A stretch of DNA of 6,443 nt from Nonomuraea sp. (GCA_013362835.1 JABFVJ010000213.1:1-6443); one strand, 5' to 3'. Counted from the stretch's first letter, positions 1-5,658 are shown. Translations and numbers: made by a program. The notes: generated by a model from the letters alone, not told the origin.

Positions 1-512
1 GGCGGGCCGGCGGCGTGTGCGTGCTGGCCGGGCCGCGGGTGTCCGTGCTGGAGTCGCGGCTGCACCGGTTGAGGGCGTACGCGGGGCTGGAGCGGCGGGT
101 GCTCGCCGCCGCCGTGGTCGAGATCGGCGGCGCGCGGCTGGCCGTCGGCTCGCTCCACCTCGACCTCCACGGCGCCGCCCGGCTGCGGCACGCGGGCGAG
201 GCCATGACGGTGATGGAACGGCTGGCCGCCGCGCACGACGCCGCGATCGTGCTCGGCGCCGACGTCAACGAGCGGCAGCACCTGCCCGCCTGGCGCTACC
301 TCGCCACCCGGCTGGCCGACTGCCACGCCGCCGCGCCGTCCGGCGACGGGCTCACCTTCCCCGCCGCGCGCCCGGCCGAACGCATCGACGCGGTGTTCGC
401 CGCGCGCGAGGCGCGGGTCGTCTCGTGCGGGGGAGCGGCGGCCGGGAAGGCCGATCTGGCCGGGGCCAGCGACCATCTGCCGGTGCTCGCCGAGTTGCAG
501 GTTGACCTCTGA
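1..512 (+). CDS. Endonuclease/exonuclease/phosphatase family protein, C-terminal part (5' end outside window)
   Basis: The reading frame is open from the left edge (first full codon at base 3) to a TGA at 510-512, giving about 169 residues of the C-terminal half of an EEP-fold metal-dependent hydrolase. The visible motifs come in the family order: SLHLDLH (bases about 150-170, the strand with the catalytic His), GADVNE (256-273, the GDFN-like metal/catalytic loop with D and N), RIDAVFA (381-401, the RIDYIF-like strand) and SDHLPV (468-485, the terminal catalytic Asp-His pair). The family cleaves phosphodiester or phosphomonoester bonds in nucleic acids, phospholipids or inositol phosphates; the substrate cannot be told from this fragment. 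The N-terminal catalytic Asn and Glu lie upstream of the window. A GTG at 15 and later ATGs are internal codons, not starts. The gene ends 37 bp before the next gene on the same strand, which appears to have its own promoter. Confidence 0.85.
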   Translation, partial: RAGGVCVLAGPRVSVLESRLHRLRAYAGLERRVLAAAVVEIGGARLAVGSLHLDLHGAARLRHAGEAMTVMERLAAAHDAAIVLGADVNERQHLPAWRYLATRLADCHAAAPSGDGLTFPAARPAERIDAVFAAREARVVSCGGAAAGKADLAGASDHLPVLAELQVDL

Positions 513-537
513 CGGGCGAGCCGGGCGGTCCAGCCCG

Positions 538-543
538 TAGCAT
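538..543 (+). promoter_or_regulatory. -10 box TAGCAT giving a leaderless transcript
   Basis: TAGCAT fits the actinobacterial -10 consensus TAnnnT and is followed by exactly six bases (TTGTTC) and then the ATG at 550. Transcription would start at or next to the A of the start codon. No Shine-Dalgarno sequence is visible upstream of the ATG, which agrees with a leaderless mRNA. No good -35 hexamer stands at 17-18 bp; a TTGACC at 502-507 is too far away. The call is from pattern only. Confidence 0.5.
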
Positions 544-549
544 TTGTTC

Positions 550-1656
550 ATGACCCGTCGCTCTCAGCGGCGTGCGCTCTCTGTCATTCTGGCGACGTCC
601 GTGGCCTTGCCGCAGGTCACGCCCGCCGCGCATGCCGATCCCCGTCCCGCCGCCGAGGCGTGGCAGAAGTCGACGAGCGCGCGCCTCGACGCCGACGGCT
701 CGCTCTCCGACGTGCTGGCCGTCTCGGCCGGCGACGTGTGGGCCGTGGGCCAGCAGGAGATCTGGGACGTCTGGAAGAACCGCGGCACGATCCGCCACTG
801 GAACGGCACCTCCTGGACCGAGGTGGCCGTGCGCGACAACACCGCCTCGGGCAACCTGCGCGGCCTGGCCGCCGCCGGGGCCTCCGACGTGTGGGCGGTC
901 GGCGACGGCCACGACGCCCTGCCCTACCTCGCCCACGGCGACCTCACCGGCTTCGACCGGGTCAGGCCCCAGGGGCTGCACGCCGGCGACTGGCTGGGCG
1001 GCATCGACGCCAGGTCCGGCCGGGTGGTGGCGGTCGGCAGCAGGGAGAAGAACGGGCTCATCCTCACCGGCCAGGGCAACACCTGGACCGTGCAGGAGAC
1101 CAAGGAGAAGGGCGCGCTCTACGCCGTCTCGTCCGGCTTCGCCGTCGGCGACACCGGCAGCGCGCCGCTGATCATGCACTACGCGTCGGGCGCCTGGAAG
1201 TCCATGCCCGTGCCGTCCGTCCCCGGCGGCTACCTGCGTGACGTCCAGGTCGACAGCTCCAAGCGCGCGGTCGCCGTCGGCGGCGTCTACCACGGCCCCG
1301 GCGAGATCTCCCCGCTCGTGCTGACCTGGAACGGCAAACACTGGAAGCGGCAGGCGATCCCCGCCACCGGCGCCCGCCTCTACGGCGTCACCGGCGACGG
1401 CAAGGGCCGCTACTGGATGACCGGCTACGACCCCGAGCGGGCGGCCGAGCCGTTCGTGATGCGCTGCGAGAAGGAGCGCTGCGAGATCATCCGCGGCGCC
1501 GCGGAGAAGGGCAGGAGCAGCGTACGCCTCCAGGCGGTCGCCTACCTCGCGGGCAAGGGCACGGTCTGGGCGGTCGGCCACGCCGTCGACGCGACGGACC
1601 GCTACACCGACGTGGTGGAGTCCTTCGCGCCCCGCACCACCACGGCCAAGTCCTGA
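550..1656 (+). CDS. Secreted beta-propeller-like protein with seven WAVG-type repeats
   Basis: This predicts 368 residues. Residues 1-29 form a Sec signal peptide: basic start MTRRSQRR, hydrophobic core ALSVILATSVAL, and an AHA cleavage site before Asp30. The mature part is built of repeats of about 40-45 residues, each with a (D/T)VWAVG-like strand and often a later W-x(G)-x-W turn. I count seven: roughly 51-95, 103-140, 147-183, 188-220, 228-270, 276-316 and 326-360. The clearest cores are GDVWAVG (61-67), SDVWAVG (112-118), RVVAVG (168-173), AVAVGG (250-255) and GTVWAVG (337-343). Seven repeats would close a seven-bladed propeller. Cys306 and Cys311 could form a disulfide outside the cell. 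No catalytic residues are recognisable, so a binding or surface role is inferred. ATG 550 is chosen over TTG 544 because of the -10 box at 538-543. The protein is probably released, since no membrane anchor or sortase signal is seen. Confidence 0.85.
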   Translation: MTRRSQRRALSVILATSVALPQVTPAAHADPRPAAEAWQKSTSARLDADGSLSDVLAVSAGDVWAVGQQEIWDVWKNRGTIRHWNGTSWTEVAVRDNTASGNLRGLAAAGASDVWAVGDGHDALPYLAHGDLTGFDRVRPQGLHAGDWLGGIDARSGRVVAVGSREKNGLILTGQGNTWTVQETKEKGALYAVSSGFAVGDTGSAPLIMHYASGAWKSMPVPSVPGGYLRDVQVDSSKRAVAVGGVYHGPGEISPLVLTWNGKHWKRQAIPATGARLYGVTGDGKGRYWMTGYDPERAAEPFVMRCEKERCEIIRGAAEKGRSSVRLQAVAYLAGKGTVWAVGHAVDATDRYTDVVESFAPRTTTAKS

Positions 1657-1665
1657 CAAAGGCGC

Positions 1666-2115
1666 CTACAGCACGGCGCCGTCGTCCCAGCCCGAGTCGT
1701 TGGACGGCGGGCCGTCGCCCATCCGCACGACGAGCGCCACGAACCCGCCGATGAACGCCGCCACGGCGGTGAACAGCGCCCAGCCCTCCATGTGCCAGCT
1801 CGCCATCGCGGCGACCAGCAGATAGGCGGGACCGCCGAACAGGGCCACCCACGCGAGCTTGGTCGGCAGGTCGAGCTTCGGCAGCGGCGGCGGGGGAGGC
1901 GGCTCGAAGTGCCCCTCCTCCTCGTCGTCGTCGCGGTCGGGCTCGTCCTGGTCGAGTTCGAGCTCCTCGGACGGTTTGATCACCCGGCGGGTGGGCTCGG
2001 CGGGCACGTTCTCGCTGTCCGGCCATGGCTGGTCGGCCGAGTCGCGCTCGGCTGTGTCGTTGAAGGACGCGACGATCTGCCGCCAGACCTCGTCCTCGTC
2101 ACTCTGGGGCGTCAC
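1666..2115 (-). CDS. Small acidic two-helix membrane protein of unknown function
   Basis: This predicts 149 residues. The N-terminus (1-20, DEDEVWRQIVASF) looks like a short amphipathic helix. It is followed by a low-complexity, very acidic linker (about 49-68, rich in Asp and Glu) and a proline run (72-77). Two hydrophobic helices follow at about 86-106 and 111-131, joined by a short turn around Trp107-Glu110, and then a short acidic tail ending DDGAVL. The layout suggests an inner-membrane protein with a long disordered cytoplasmic N-terminal arm. I do not recognise a named family with certainty, though short two-helix proteins of this style are common in actinobacteria. It starts at GTG 2113-2115, supported by GGAGAGG nine bases upstream. 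It lies 46 bp downstream of the hydrolase gene on the same strand, so co-transcription is likely. It converges on the propeller gene with only nine bases between the stops. Confidence 0.75.
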   Translation of the reverse strand: MTPQSDEDEVWRQIVASFNDTAERDSADQPWPDSENVPAEPTRRVIKPSEELELDQDEPDRDDDEEEGHFEPPPPPPLPKLDLPTKLAWVALFGGPAYLLVAAMASWHMEGWALFTAVAAFIGGFVALVVRMGDGPPSNDSGWDDGAVL

Positions 2116-2124
2116 CTAGATGGG

Positions 2125-2131
2125 CCTCTCC
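2125..2131 (-). promoter_or_regulatory. Ribosome binding site GGAGAGG
   Basis: On the minus strand GGAGAGG stands nine bases before the GTG at 2113-2115. It settles the GTG as the start of the small membrane protein and shows that this gene can be translated independently within a transcript from the hydrolase promoter. Confidence 0.65.
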
Positions 2132-2161
2132 GCAGCGATCGCGACTTCCCCCTGGGTGCGA

Positions 2162-2920
2162 TCAGTCCCTCTGCAAGGGTACCGAGGCATGTGTCCGGAT
2201 GAAGTCGAGGCTCCCGGCAAAGATCCTGTCGGCATCGTTGTCAAGCGTCGCAACATGGTAGCTATCGGTAAGCTCCTCGATCGTGGCCTGCGGGACCTTC
2301 TGGCGGATGACCGCCACACTCGTCGGTTTCACCACGTGGTCGTCGCGGCTGTGGAAGACCAGCAGCGGCTGGGTCACCTTCCCCAGGTCGGCCTGCACCA
2401 GCGACCACAGCCCGGGCAGCGACGCGGCCGCCTTGACCGGGGTGCGGGCGTAGGCCAGCTCGGTCACGCCGGGCTTCTTGACGTCGTTCGCCACGCCGGG
2501 CACCGACGGCAGGAACCACTTCAGCAGCGGCGCCAGCTTCAGCAGCGGCACGTCGTTCGCGATGGAGGGGTTGACCACCATCACGCCCCTGACCGCGTCA
2601 CCGTGCACCTCGGCGAGCCGCAGCGCCAGGGCGCCGCCCAGCGACAGCCCCGCGACGAACACCTCCGCGCAGCGTCCCTGGAGGTCGGCGAACGCCTTCT
2701 CGACCTCGGCGTACCAGTCGTCCCAGCGCGTACGGTTCATCTCCTGCCAGGTGGTGCCGTGGCCGGGCTGGCGGGGCAGCGAGACGCTGACCCCGTGACC
2801 GGCCAGGAACTCGCCCCACGGCCGCAGCGACTGCGGTGTGCCGGTGAACCCATGGCAGAGCAGCACACCGACCTGACCCGCTTGGTGGTGGTAGGGCTCC
2901 GCGCCTGGCATGAGCGGCAT
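2162..2920 (-). CDS. Est30-type carboxylesterase / alpha-beta hydrolase
   Basis: This predicts a 252-residue cytoplasmic serine esterase, close to the usual 245-260 of the Est30/COG1647 esterase family. The oxyanion motif HGFTG is at 23-27. The nucleophile elbow GLSLG is at 91-95 with Ser93. The acid is Asp194 in SRDDHVVKP and the base is His222 in SYHVATLDND. As I recall, the Geobacillus Est30 triad is Ser94/Asp193/His223, so order and spacing agree almost exactly. The family hydrolyses short to medium acyl esters and can act as a monoacylglycerol lipase; the natural substrate here is unknown. The region between about 120 and 170 would form the small cap over the acyl pocket. The ATG at 2918-2920 is chosen because a strong GGAGGAG lies five bases upstream; the frame stays open further upstream, but those residues are unlike the family. 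No signal peptide is visible. It is divergent from the acyltransferase and probably leads a two-gene operon with the small membrane protein. Confidence 0.9.
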   Translation of the reverse strand: MPLMPGAEPYHHQAGQVGVLLCHGFTGTPQSLRPWGEFLAGHGVSVSLPRQPGHGTTWQEMNRTRWDDWYAEVEKAFADLQGRCAEVFVAGLSLGGALALRLAEVHGDAVRGVMVVNPSIANDVPLLKLAPLLKWFLPSVPGVANDVKKPGVTELAYARTPVKAAASLPGLWSLVQADLGKVTQPLLVFHSRDDHVVKPTSVAVIRQKVPQATIEELTDSYHVATLDNDADRIFAGSLDFIRTHASVPLQRD

Positions 2921-2925
2921 AACAG

Positions 2926-2932
2926 CTCCTCC
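2926..2932 (-). promoter_or_regulatory. Strong ribosome binding site GGAGGAG
   Basis: On the minus strand GGAGGAG lies five bases before the ATG at 2918-2920. It fixes the hydrolase start and excludes the 16 upstream in-frame residues. Confidence 0.8.
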
Positions 2933-2957
2933 ACGCAATTTCATCCCGGAACTGCCC

Positions 2958-2972
2958 GATCGTCGCACGATC
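2958..2972. promoter_or_regulatory. Palindrome GATCGT-CGC-ACGATC, possible operator in a divergent promoter region
   Basis: There are perfect 6-bp arms around a 3-base spacer. With one extra base on the right side, the flanking CCC (2955-2957) and GGG (2974-2976) extend the symmetry. It lies between the divergent hydrolase (start 2920) and acyltransferase (start 3068), where a regulator of both genes could bind. I could not identify convincing -35/-10 boxes for either gene, so the role is inferred from position and symmetry. Confidence 0.35.
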
Positions 2973-3055
2973 CGGGGTGATTGTGCGAGAGCTGATGTAG
3001 TTGCATCTCGCCTGGGATGGGAAGATGGCTCTGCTTAATCACGATGTCCTGGGGA

Positions 3056-3060
3056 AGAGG
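3056..3060 (+). promoter_or_regulatory. Ribosome binding site AGAGG deciding a GTG start
   Basis: AGAGG, within GGGGAAGAGG, stands seven bases before GTG 3068. The two upstream in-frame ATGs at 3017 and 3044 have no comparable site, so this element favours the GTG as the acyltransferase start. Confidence 0.55.
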
Positions 3061-3067
3061 TGGCCGG

Positions 3068-3778
3068 GTGTTCTACTGGGTGGTCAAGGCCATCTTGTCG
3101 CCGTTCCTCCTGATGGTCTTCCGTCCGTGGACGGAGGGCGGGGAGAACGTACCGAAGCAGGGCCCCGCGATCCTGGCCGGCAACCACCTGTCGTTCGCCG
3201 ACCACTTCTTCGGCCCGCTGCAGATCCGCCGCAAGGTGATCTCGCTCGGCAAGGCCGACTACTTCACCGGCACCGGCCTCAAGGGCTTCTTCACGCGGCT
3301 GTTCTTCAGCGGCGTCGGCACCGTGCCGATCGACCGCTCCGGCGGCAAGGCCAGCGAGGCCGCGCTCCGCACCGGTCTGCGCATCCTGCGCGAGGGGAAC
3401 ATCCTCGGCATCTACCCCGAAGGCACCCGTTCGCCCGACGGCCGCCTCTACAAGGGCAAGACCGGCGTGGCCCGGCTCGCCCTGGAGTCGCGCGTGCCGG
3501 TCATCCCGTGGGCCATGGTCAACACCTACGAGATGATGCCGCCCGGCCGGGCCTTCCCCAAGCTCGGCATCAGGCCGGGCGTGCGGTTCGGCAAGCCGCT
3601 CGACTTCTCCCGCTACTACGGGATGGAGGACGACCGGCTGGTGCTGCGCGCGGTCACCGACGAGATCATGTACGCGCTGATGGAGCTGTCCGGCCAGGAG
3701 TACGTCGACAAGTACGCCACGAGCGCCAAGGTCGAGATGGAGCGCGCGGCCAGGGCCGCCGCCAAGGCTAGCTCCTGA
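3068..3778 (+). CDS. Lysophospholipid acyltransferase, PlsC (1-acylglycerol-3-phosphate acyltransferase) family
   Basis: This predicts 236 residues. The family transfers an acyl group from acyl-CoA or acyl-ACP to the sn-2 position of a lysophospholipid, typically making phosphatidic acid at the inner face of the membrane. All four acyltransferase blocks are present in order: block I NHLSFAD with the HX4D pair His40/Asp45, block II around GLKGFFTRLFF followed by GTVPIDR (84-90), block III YPEGTRS (106-112, Glu108 and Arg111), and block IV VPVIPWAM (133-140). The hydrophobic N-terminus FYWVVKAILSPFLLMVF fits membrane association. The C-terminal 25 residues are a charged, Ala/Lys-rich helix. GTG 3068 is preferred over ATG 3017 and ATG 3044: it has an AGAGG, family members usually start at this FYW point, and the upstream stretch would need a TTA codon, which is rare in such genomes. 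Actinomycetes carry several PlsC paralogues, so a specific substrate cannot be assigned. It is divergent from the esterase and overlaps marR tail to tail by 11 bp. Confidence 0.9.
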   Translation: MFYWVVKAILSPFLLMVFRPWTEGGENVPKQGPAILAGNHLSFADHFFGPLQIRRKVISLGKADYFTGTGLKGFFTRLFFSGVGTVPIDRSGGKASEAALRTGLRILREGNILGIYPEGTRSPDGRLYKGKTGVARLALESRVPVIPWAMVNTYEMMPPGRAFPKLGIRPGVRFGKPLDFSRYYGMEDDRLVLRAVTDEIMYALMELSGQEYVDKYATSAKVEMERAARAAAKASS

Positions 3779-4223
3779 GCGCCCGCTCGCTCTTCGTCAT
3801 CGCGCTGGTCATGGCGGCCAGCTCCTCGCGGGTGAGCCGGTCGATCAGGTAGTCCCGTACGACCTCCAGGTGCCCCGGCGCGACGCGCTCCAGGCAGCGC
3901 AGCCCCGCCTCGGTGAGCACGGCCAGCACCCCGCGATCGTCTGACGGGCAGGTCGCGCGCTCCACCAGCCCCGCCTTCTCCAACTGCGTGATCTGGTACG
4001 TCAGCGCGCTCTTGGACACCACCACGTCCCTGGCCAGCTCGGTCATGCGCATCTGCCGGTCGGGGGCGGCGGCCAGCCGGACGAGGATCTCGTACTGCGG
4101 GTGGGTCAGCCCGGCCGACGCCTTGAGCTGCTCCTCGATGCGGCGTTCGAGGAGGTGGGAGGCGGAGAGGAACGCCTGCCACGCGGCCATTTCCGTCTCG
4201 TCGAGCCACCGGGTGTCCGTCAC
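3768..4223 (-). CDS. MarR-family transcriptional regulator, probable repressor of the divergent DoxX gene
   Basis: This predicts 151 residues, typical for MarR proteins. Helix 1 (about 10-35) provides the dimerisation region. The winged helix follows: LTHPQYEILVRLA (39-51), MTELARDVVVSKSALTYQITQLEKAGLVER (about 60-89, with recognition helix SKSALTYQITQLEKAG) and the wing CPSDDRGVLAVLTEAG (92-107, with Asp96 and Arg97 at the tip). A C-terminal helix pair completes the dimer interface. There are two cysteines, Cys92 at the wing base and Cys110; CPSD-type wings are, to my memory, common in actinobacterial MarRs, so redox sensing is possible but unproven. GTG 4221-4223 is chosen because the family N-terminus begins here and a TACACT -10 box sits six bases upstream; upstream in-frame codons run through the operator DNA. 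It diverges from the DoxX gene across a 79-bp region holding two matching inverted repeats, so it most likely represses both itself and DoxX. Confidence 0.88.
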   Translation of the reverse strand: MTDTRWLDETEMAAWQAFLSASHLLERRIEEQLKASAGLTHPQYEILVRLAAAPDRQMRMTELARDVVVSKSALTYQITQLEKAGLVERATCPSDDRGVLAVLTEAGLRCLERVAPGHLEVVRDYLIDRLTREELAAMTSAMTKSERALRS

Positions 4224-4229
4224 GTCCCA

Positions 4230-4235
4230 AGTGTA
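4230..4235 (-). promoter_or_regulatory. -10 box TACACT of marR, leaderless arrangement
   Basis: On the minus strand TACACT is followed by six bases (TGGGAC) and then the GTG start of marR. The transcript would begin at the start codon. The left operator (4240-4257) begins four bases upstream of this box and covers the spacer and -35 area, so a bound repressor would block it. No consensus -35 is visible. Confidence 0.5.
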
Positions 4236-4239
4236 CTTG

Positions 4240-4257
4240 TTGTTCAGTTTTGAACTA
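4240..4257. promoter_or_regulatory. Operator 1, inverted repeat GTTCA-N4-TGAAC
   Basis: TTGTTCAGTTTTGAACTA holds 5-bp arms GTTCA (4242-4246) and TGAAC (4251-4255) around GTTT. It matches operator 2 at every arm base and stands exactly 30 bp to its left. It lies in the -35/spacer region of marR and over the proposed -35 of the DoxX gene. The size and symmetry fit a MarR dimer site. Confidence 0.7.
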
Positions 4258-4267
4258 CCGGTAGGAT
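4240..4267 (+). promoter_or_regulatory. Proposed promoter of the DoxX gene (-35 TTGTTC, -10 TAGGAT)
   Basis: TAGGAT at 4262-4267 fits TAnnnT. TTGTTC at 4240-4245 would be the -35 with a 16-bp spacer (TTGTTG at 4237-4242 with 19 bp is the alternative). Transcription would start near 4274, inside operator 2, leaving a short leader with GGAGG at 4294-4298 before the ATG. The -35 overlaps operator 1, so repressor binding at either site should exclude RNA polymerase. A 10-bp palindrome CTACCGGTAG (4255-4264) overlaps the -10. Confidence 0.5.
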
Positions 4268-4269
4268 GG

Positions 4270-4287
4270 TTGTTCAAATCTGAACAT
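4270..4287. promoter_or_regulatory. Operator 2, inverted repeat TGTTCA-N4-TGAACA
   Basis: TTGTTCAAATCTGAACAT has perfect 6-bp arms TGTTCA (4271-4276) and TGAACA (4281-4286) around AATC. It is the better of the two sites and covers the predicted transcription start of the DoxX gene, ending 15 bases before its ATG. Confidence 0.72.
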
Positions 4288-4302
4288 CTCTTTGGAGGCC
4301 GC

Positions 4303-4728
4303 ATGATCGACCAGGCGCGTCCCTTCGCCCTGCTGCTCGCCAGGATCGCCGTGGGGGCGATCTTCCTGGTGCACGGCTACCAGAAGTTCGCCGACATGGG
4401 CATCGCGGGCACGACCAAGTTCTTCGAGTCCGCGGGCATCCCGCTCGCCGGGGTGGCCGCGCCGGCCGTGGCCGTGCTGGAGGTCGCCGGCGGCCTCGCC
4501 CTGATCCTCGGCGCCGCGCTGCCGATCGCGGGCACGCTGCTGGCCCTCGACATGATCGGCGCGATCGTGTTCGTCCACGGCTCCAACGGCTTCGGCGCGG
4601 GCGAGGGCGGCTACGAGTTCGTGCTCGCCCTGGCCGCCGCGAGCCTCGCCATCGCCTTCACCGGCGGCGGCGCCCTGGCCCTCGACACCCTCCTCACCCG
4701 CCGCCGATCGGCAGCCGTGACCGCGTAG
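4303..4728 (+). CDS. DoxX-family integral membrane protein
   Basis: This predicts 141 residues with four hydrophobic helices at about 7-27, 49-70, 71-92 and 103-121, the standard DoxX layout and length. Family marks are the HGYQKF motif after helix 1 (24-29), the Glu60 in AVLEVAGG of helix 2, and a His (His92) in VFVHGSNGF after helix 3. DoxX proteins sit in the cytoplasmic membrane. In mycobacteria one forms a complex with superoxide dismutase and a thiosulfate sulfurtransferase in oxidative and thiol stress, and in Bacillus a relative is controlled by a thiol-sensing repressor. A redox or electrophile-stress role here is therefore inference by family. The ATG at 4303 has GGAGG four bases upstream. 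The C-terminus is a short basic cytoplasmic tail (LLTRRRSAAVTA), fitting the positive-inside rule. It is transcribed alone: marR diverges upstream and a hairpin follows at the stop. Confidence 0.88.
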   Translation: MIDQARPFALLLARIAVGAIFLVHGYQKFADMGIAGTTKFFESAGIPLAGVAAPAVAVLEVAGGLALILGAALPIAGTLLALDMIGAIVFVHGSNGFGAGEGGYEFVLALAAASLAIAFTGGGALALDTLLTRRRSAAVTA

Positions 4729-4752
4729 CCGGGGGCGCGCCGGCCCTCGGCT
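4727..4752 (+). terminator. GC-rich hairpin at the end of the DoxX gene
   Basis: AGCCGGGGGC (4727-4736) pairs with GCCCTCGGCT (4743-4752) over 10 bp, with one G-U pair and a 6-base loop. It begins inside the DoxX stop codon. No T-tract follows, as is usual for actinobacterial hairpin terminators. In the reverse direction the wobble becomes an A-C mismatch, so it should serve the plus strand better than the converging mmuM. Confidence 0.5.
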
Positions 4753-4785
4753 GACGGCGGGTCGTCGTGATCGGGTGGGCCTCGG

Positions 4786-5652
4786 TCAGGTCAGGTGGGC
4801 GCGGATCTGCCGGATGTGTTCCGGGGTCGTACGGCAGCAGCCGCCGATCAGGGACGCGCCGGCCCGCTCCCACTCCTTGGCGGCCAGGCCGTATTCCACC
4901 GGGTCGGCGAGGCCCAGCCACCGGCGGTGCTCGGCGTCCCAGGACTCGCCGGAGTTCGGGTAGACCACCACGGGGAGGCCGCCGGACAGGCGGGTGATGA
5001 GGCCGGGGATGTGGCGCGGCGCCGTGCAGTTGACGCCCACCGCCACCACCTGCGGGTTGCCGGTGAACAGCGCGGCGGCGCGGTCGATCGGCGTGCCGTC
5101 GCTGATGCGCTCGGCGTCGCGGCACGAGAAGCTCACCCACGCCTTGACGCCGGGCGTCTCCGCCAGCAACTGGGCCAGGGCGCGCGCCTCGGCGTAGGAA
5201 GGGATGGTCTCGCAGGCCATCAGGTCGGCACCGGCCGAGGCCAGGATCTCCCAGCGCGGCCGGTGCCAGGCCAGCAGGCCGGCCTCGTCGAGGTCGTAGT
5301 CGCCGGTGTACTCGGCGCCGTTGGCCAGGTAGGCGCCGTAGGGGCCGACCGAGGCCGCCACCAGGCCGCGGCCGGCCTCGTCGCGCGCCTGCCCGGCCAG
5401 CTCGACCGAACGCCTGATCAGCCGCTCGGCCTCGGACACGCCGAGCCCGCGCTTGAGGAAGCCGGGGATCGTGGCCTGGTAGCTCGCCGTGGTGGCCACG
5501 TCGGCGCCCGCCGCGTAGTAGTCGGCGTGCACCCGCCTGATCAGCTCGGGCTGCTCCAGCAGCAGGCGCGCCGACCAGAGCTCGTCGCGCAGGTCAGCGC
5601 CGAGCGATTCCAGATGTGTGGACAGGCCGCCGTCCAGGACGAGTGTGCTCAC
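4786..5652 (-). CDS. mmuM: Homocysteine S-methyltransferase
   Basis: This predicts 288 residues. The enzyme moves a methyl group from S-methylmethionine (or S-adenosylmethionine) to homocysteine to make methionine in the cytoplasm. It is a zinc TIM-barrel protein, and the zinc ligands are visible: Cys209 in GVNCTAP and the pair Cys272/Cys273 in GGCCRTTP. Further family marks are the first strand and loop LVLDGGLSTHLE (4-15), TTASYQA (54-60), SVGPYGAYL (101-109) and ACETIPS (146-152). Length is slightly below the roughly 310 residues of the Escherichia coli enzyme, but no block is missing. GTG 5650-5652 is chosen because the family begins with this strand and a -10 box TATTCT lies six bases upstream; the 51 upstream in-frame residues are unlike any part of the family. 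No S-methylmethionine permease gene is adjacent, so it may serve SAM repair or methionine recycling. It converges on the DoxX gene with 57 bp between the stops. Confidence 0.93.
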   Translation of the reverse strand: MSTLVLDGGLSTHLESLGADLRDELWSARLLLEQPELIRRVHADYYAAGADVATTASYQATIPGFLKRGLGVSEAERLIRRSVELAGQARDEAGRGLVAASVGPYGAYLANGAEYTGDYDLDEAGLLAWHRPRWEILASAGADLMACETIPSYAEARALAQLLAETPGVKAWVSFSCRDAERISDGTPIDRAAALFTGNPQVVAVGVNCTAPRHIPGLITRLSGGLPVVVYPNSGESWDAEHRRWLGLADPVEYGLAAKEWERAGASLIGGCCRTTPEHIRQIRAHLT

Positions 5653-5658
5653 CCGTCC

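Noticed and set aside
352..1659. Long open frame of 435 codons on the minus strand opposite the EEP end and the propeller gene
   Set aside because: It is a shadow of high-GC coding DNA: it reads antisense to two genes with clear motifs, has Gly/Ala/Arg/Val-rich low-complexity content, no ribosome site and no family signature.
1661..1680. GGCGCC ... GGCGCC hairpin between the propeller and membrane-protein genes
   Set aside because: Each arm is itself a common 6-bp GC palindrome, the loop is 8 bases, and most of it lies inside the coding end of the membrane protein. It is too weak to call a terminator.
1911..1970. Repeat-like GTC/CTC run on the plus strand
   Set aside because: It is the reverse strand of the Asp/Glu-rich linker of the small membrane protein, explained by codon use.
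2120..2980. Open frame of 286 codons on the plus strand opposite the hydrolase
   Set aside because: It is antisense to a complete Est30-type enzyme with its triad intact; its His/Arg/Gln-rich translation has no recognisable domain.
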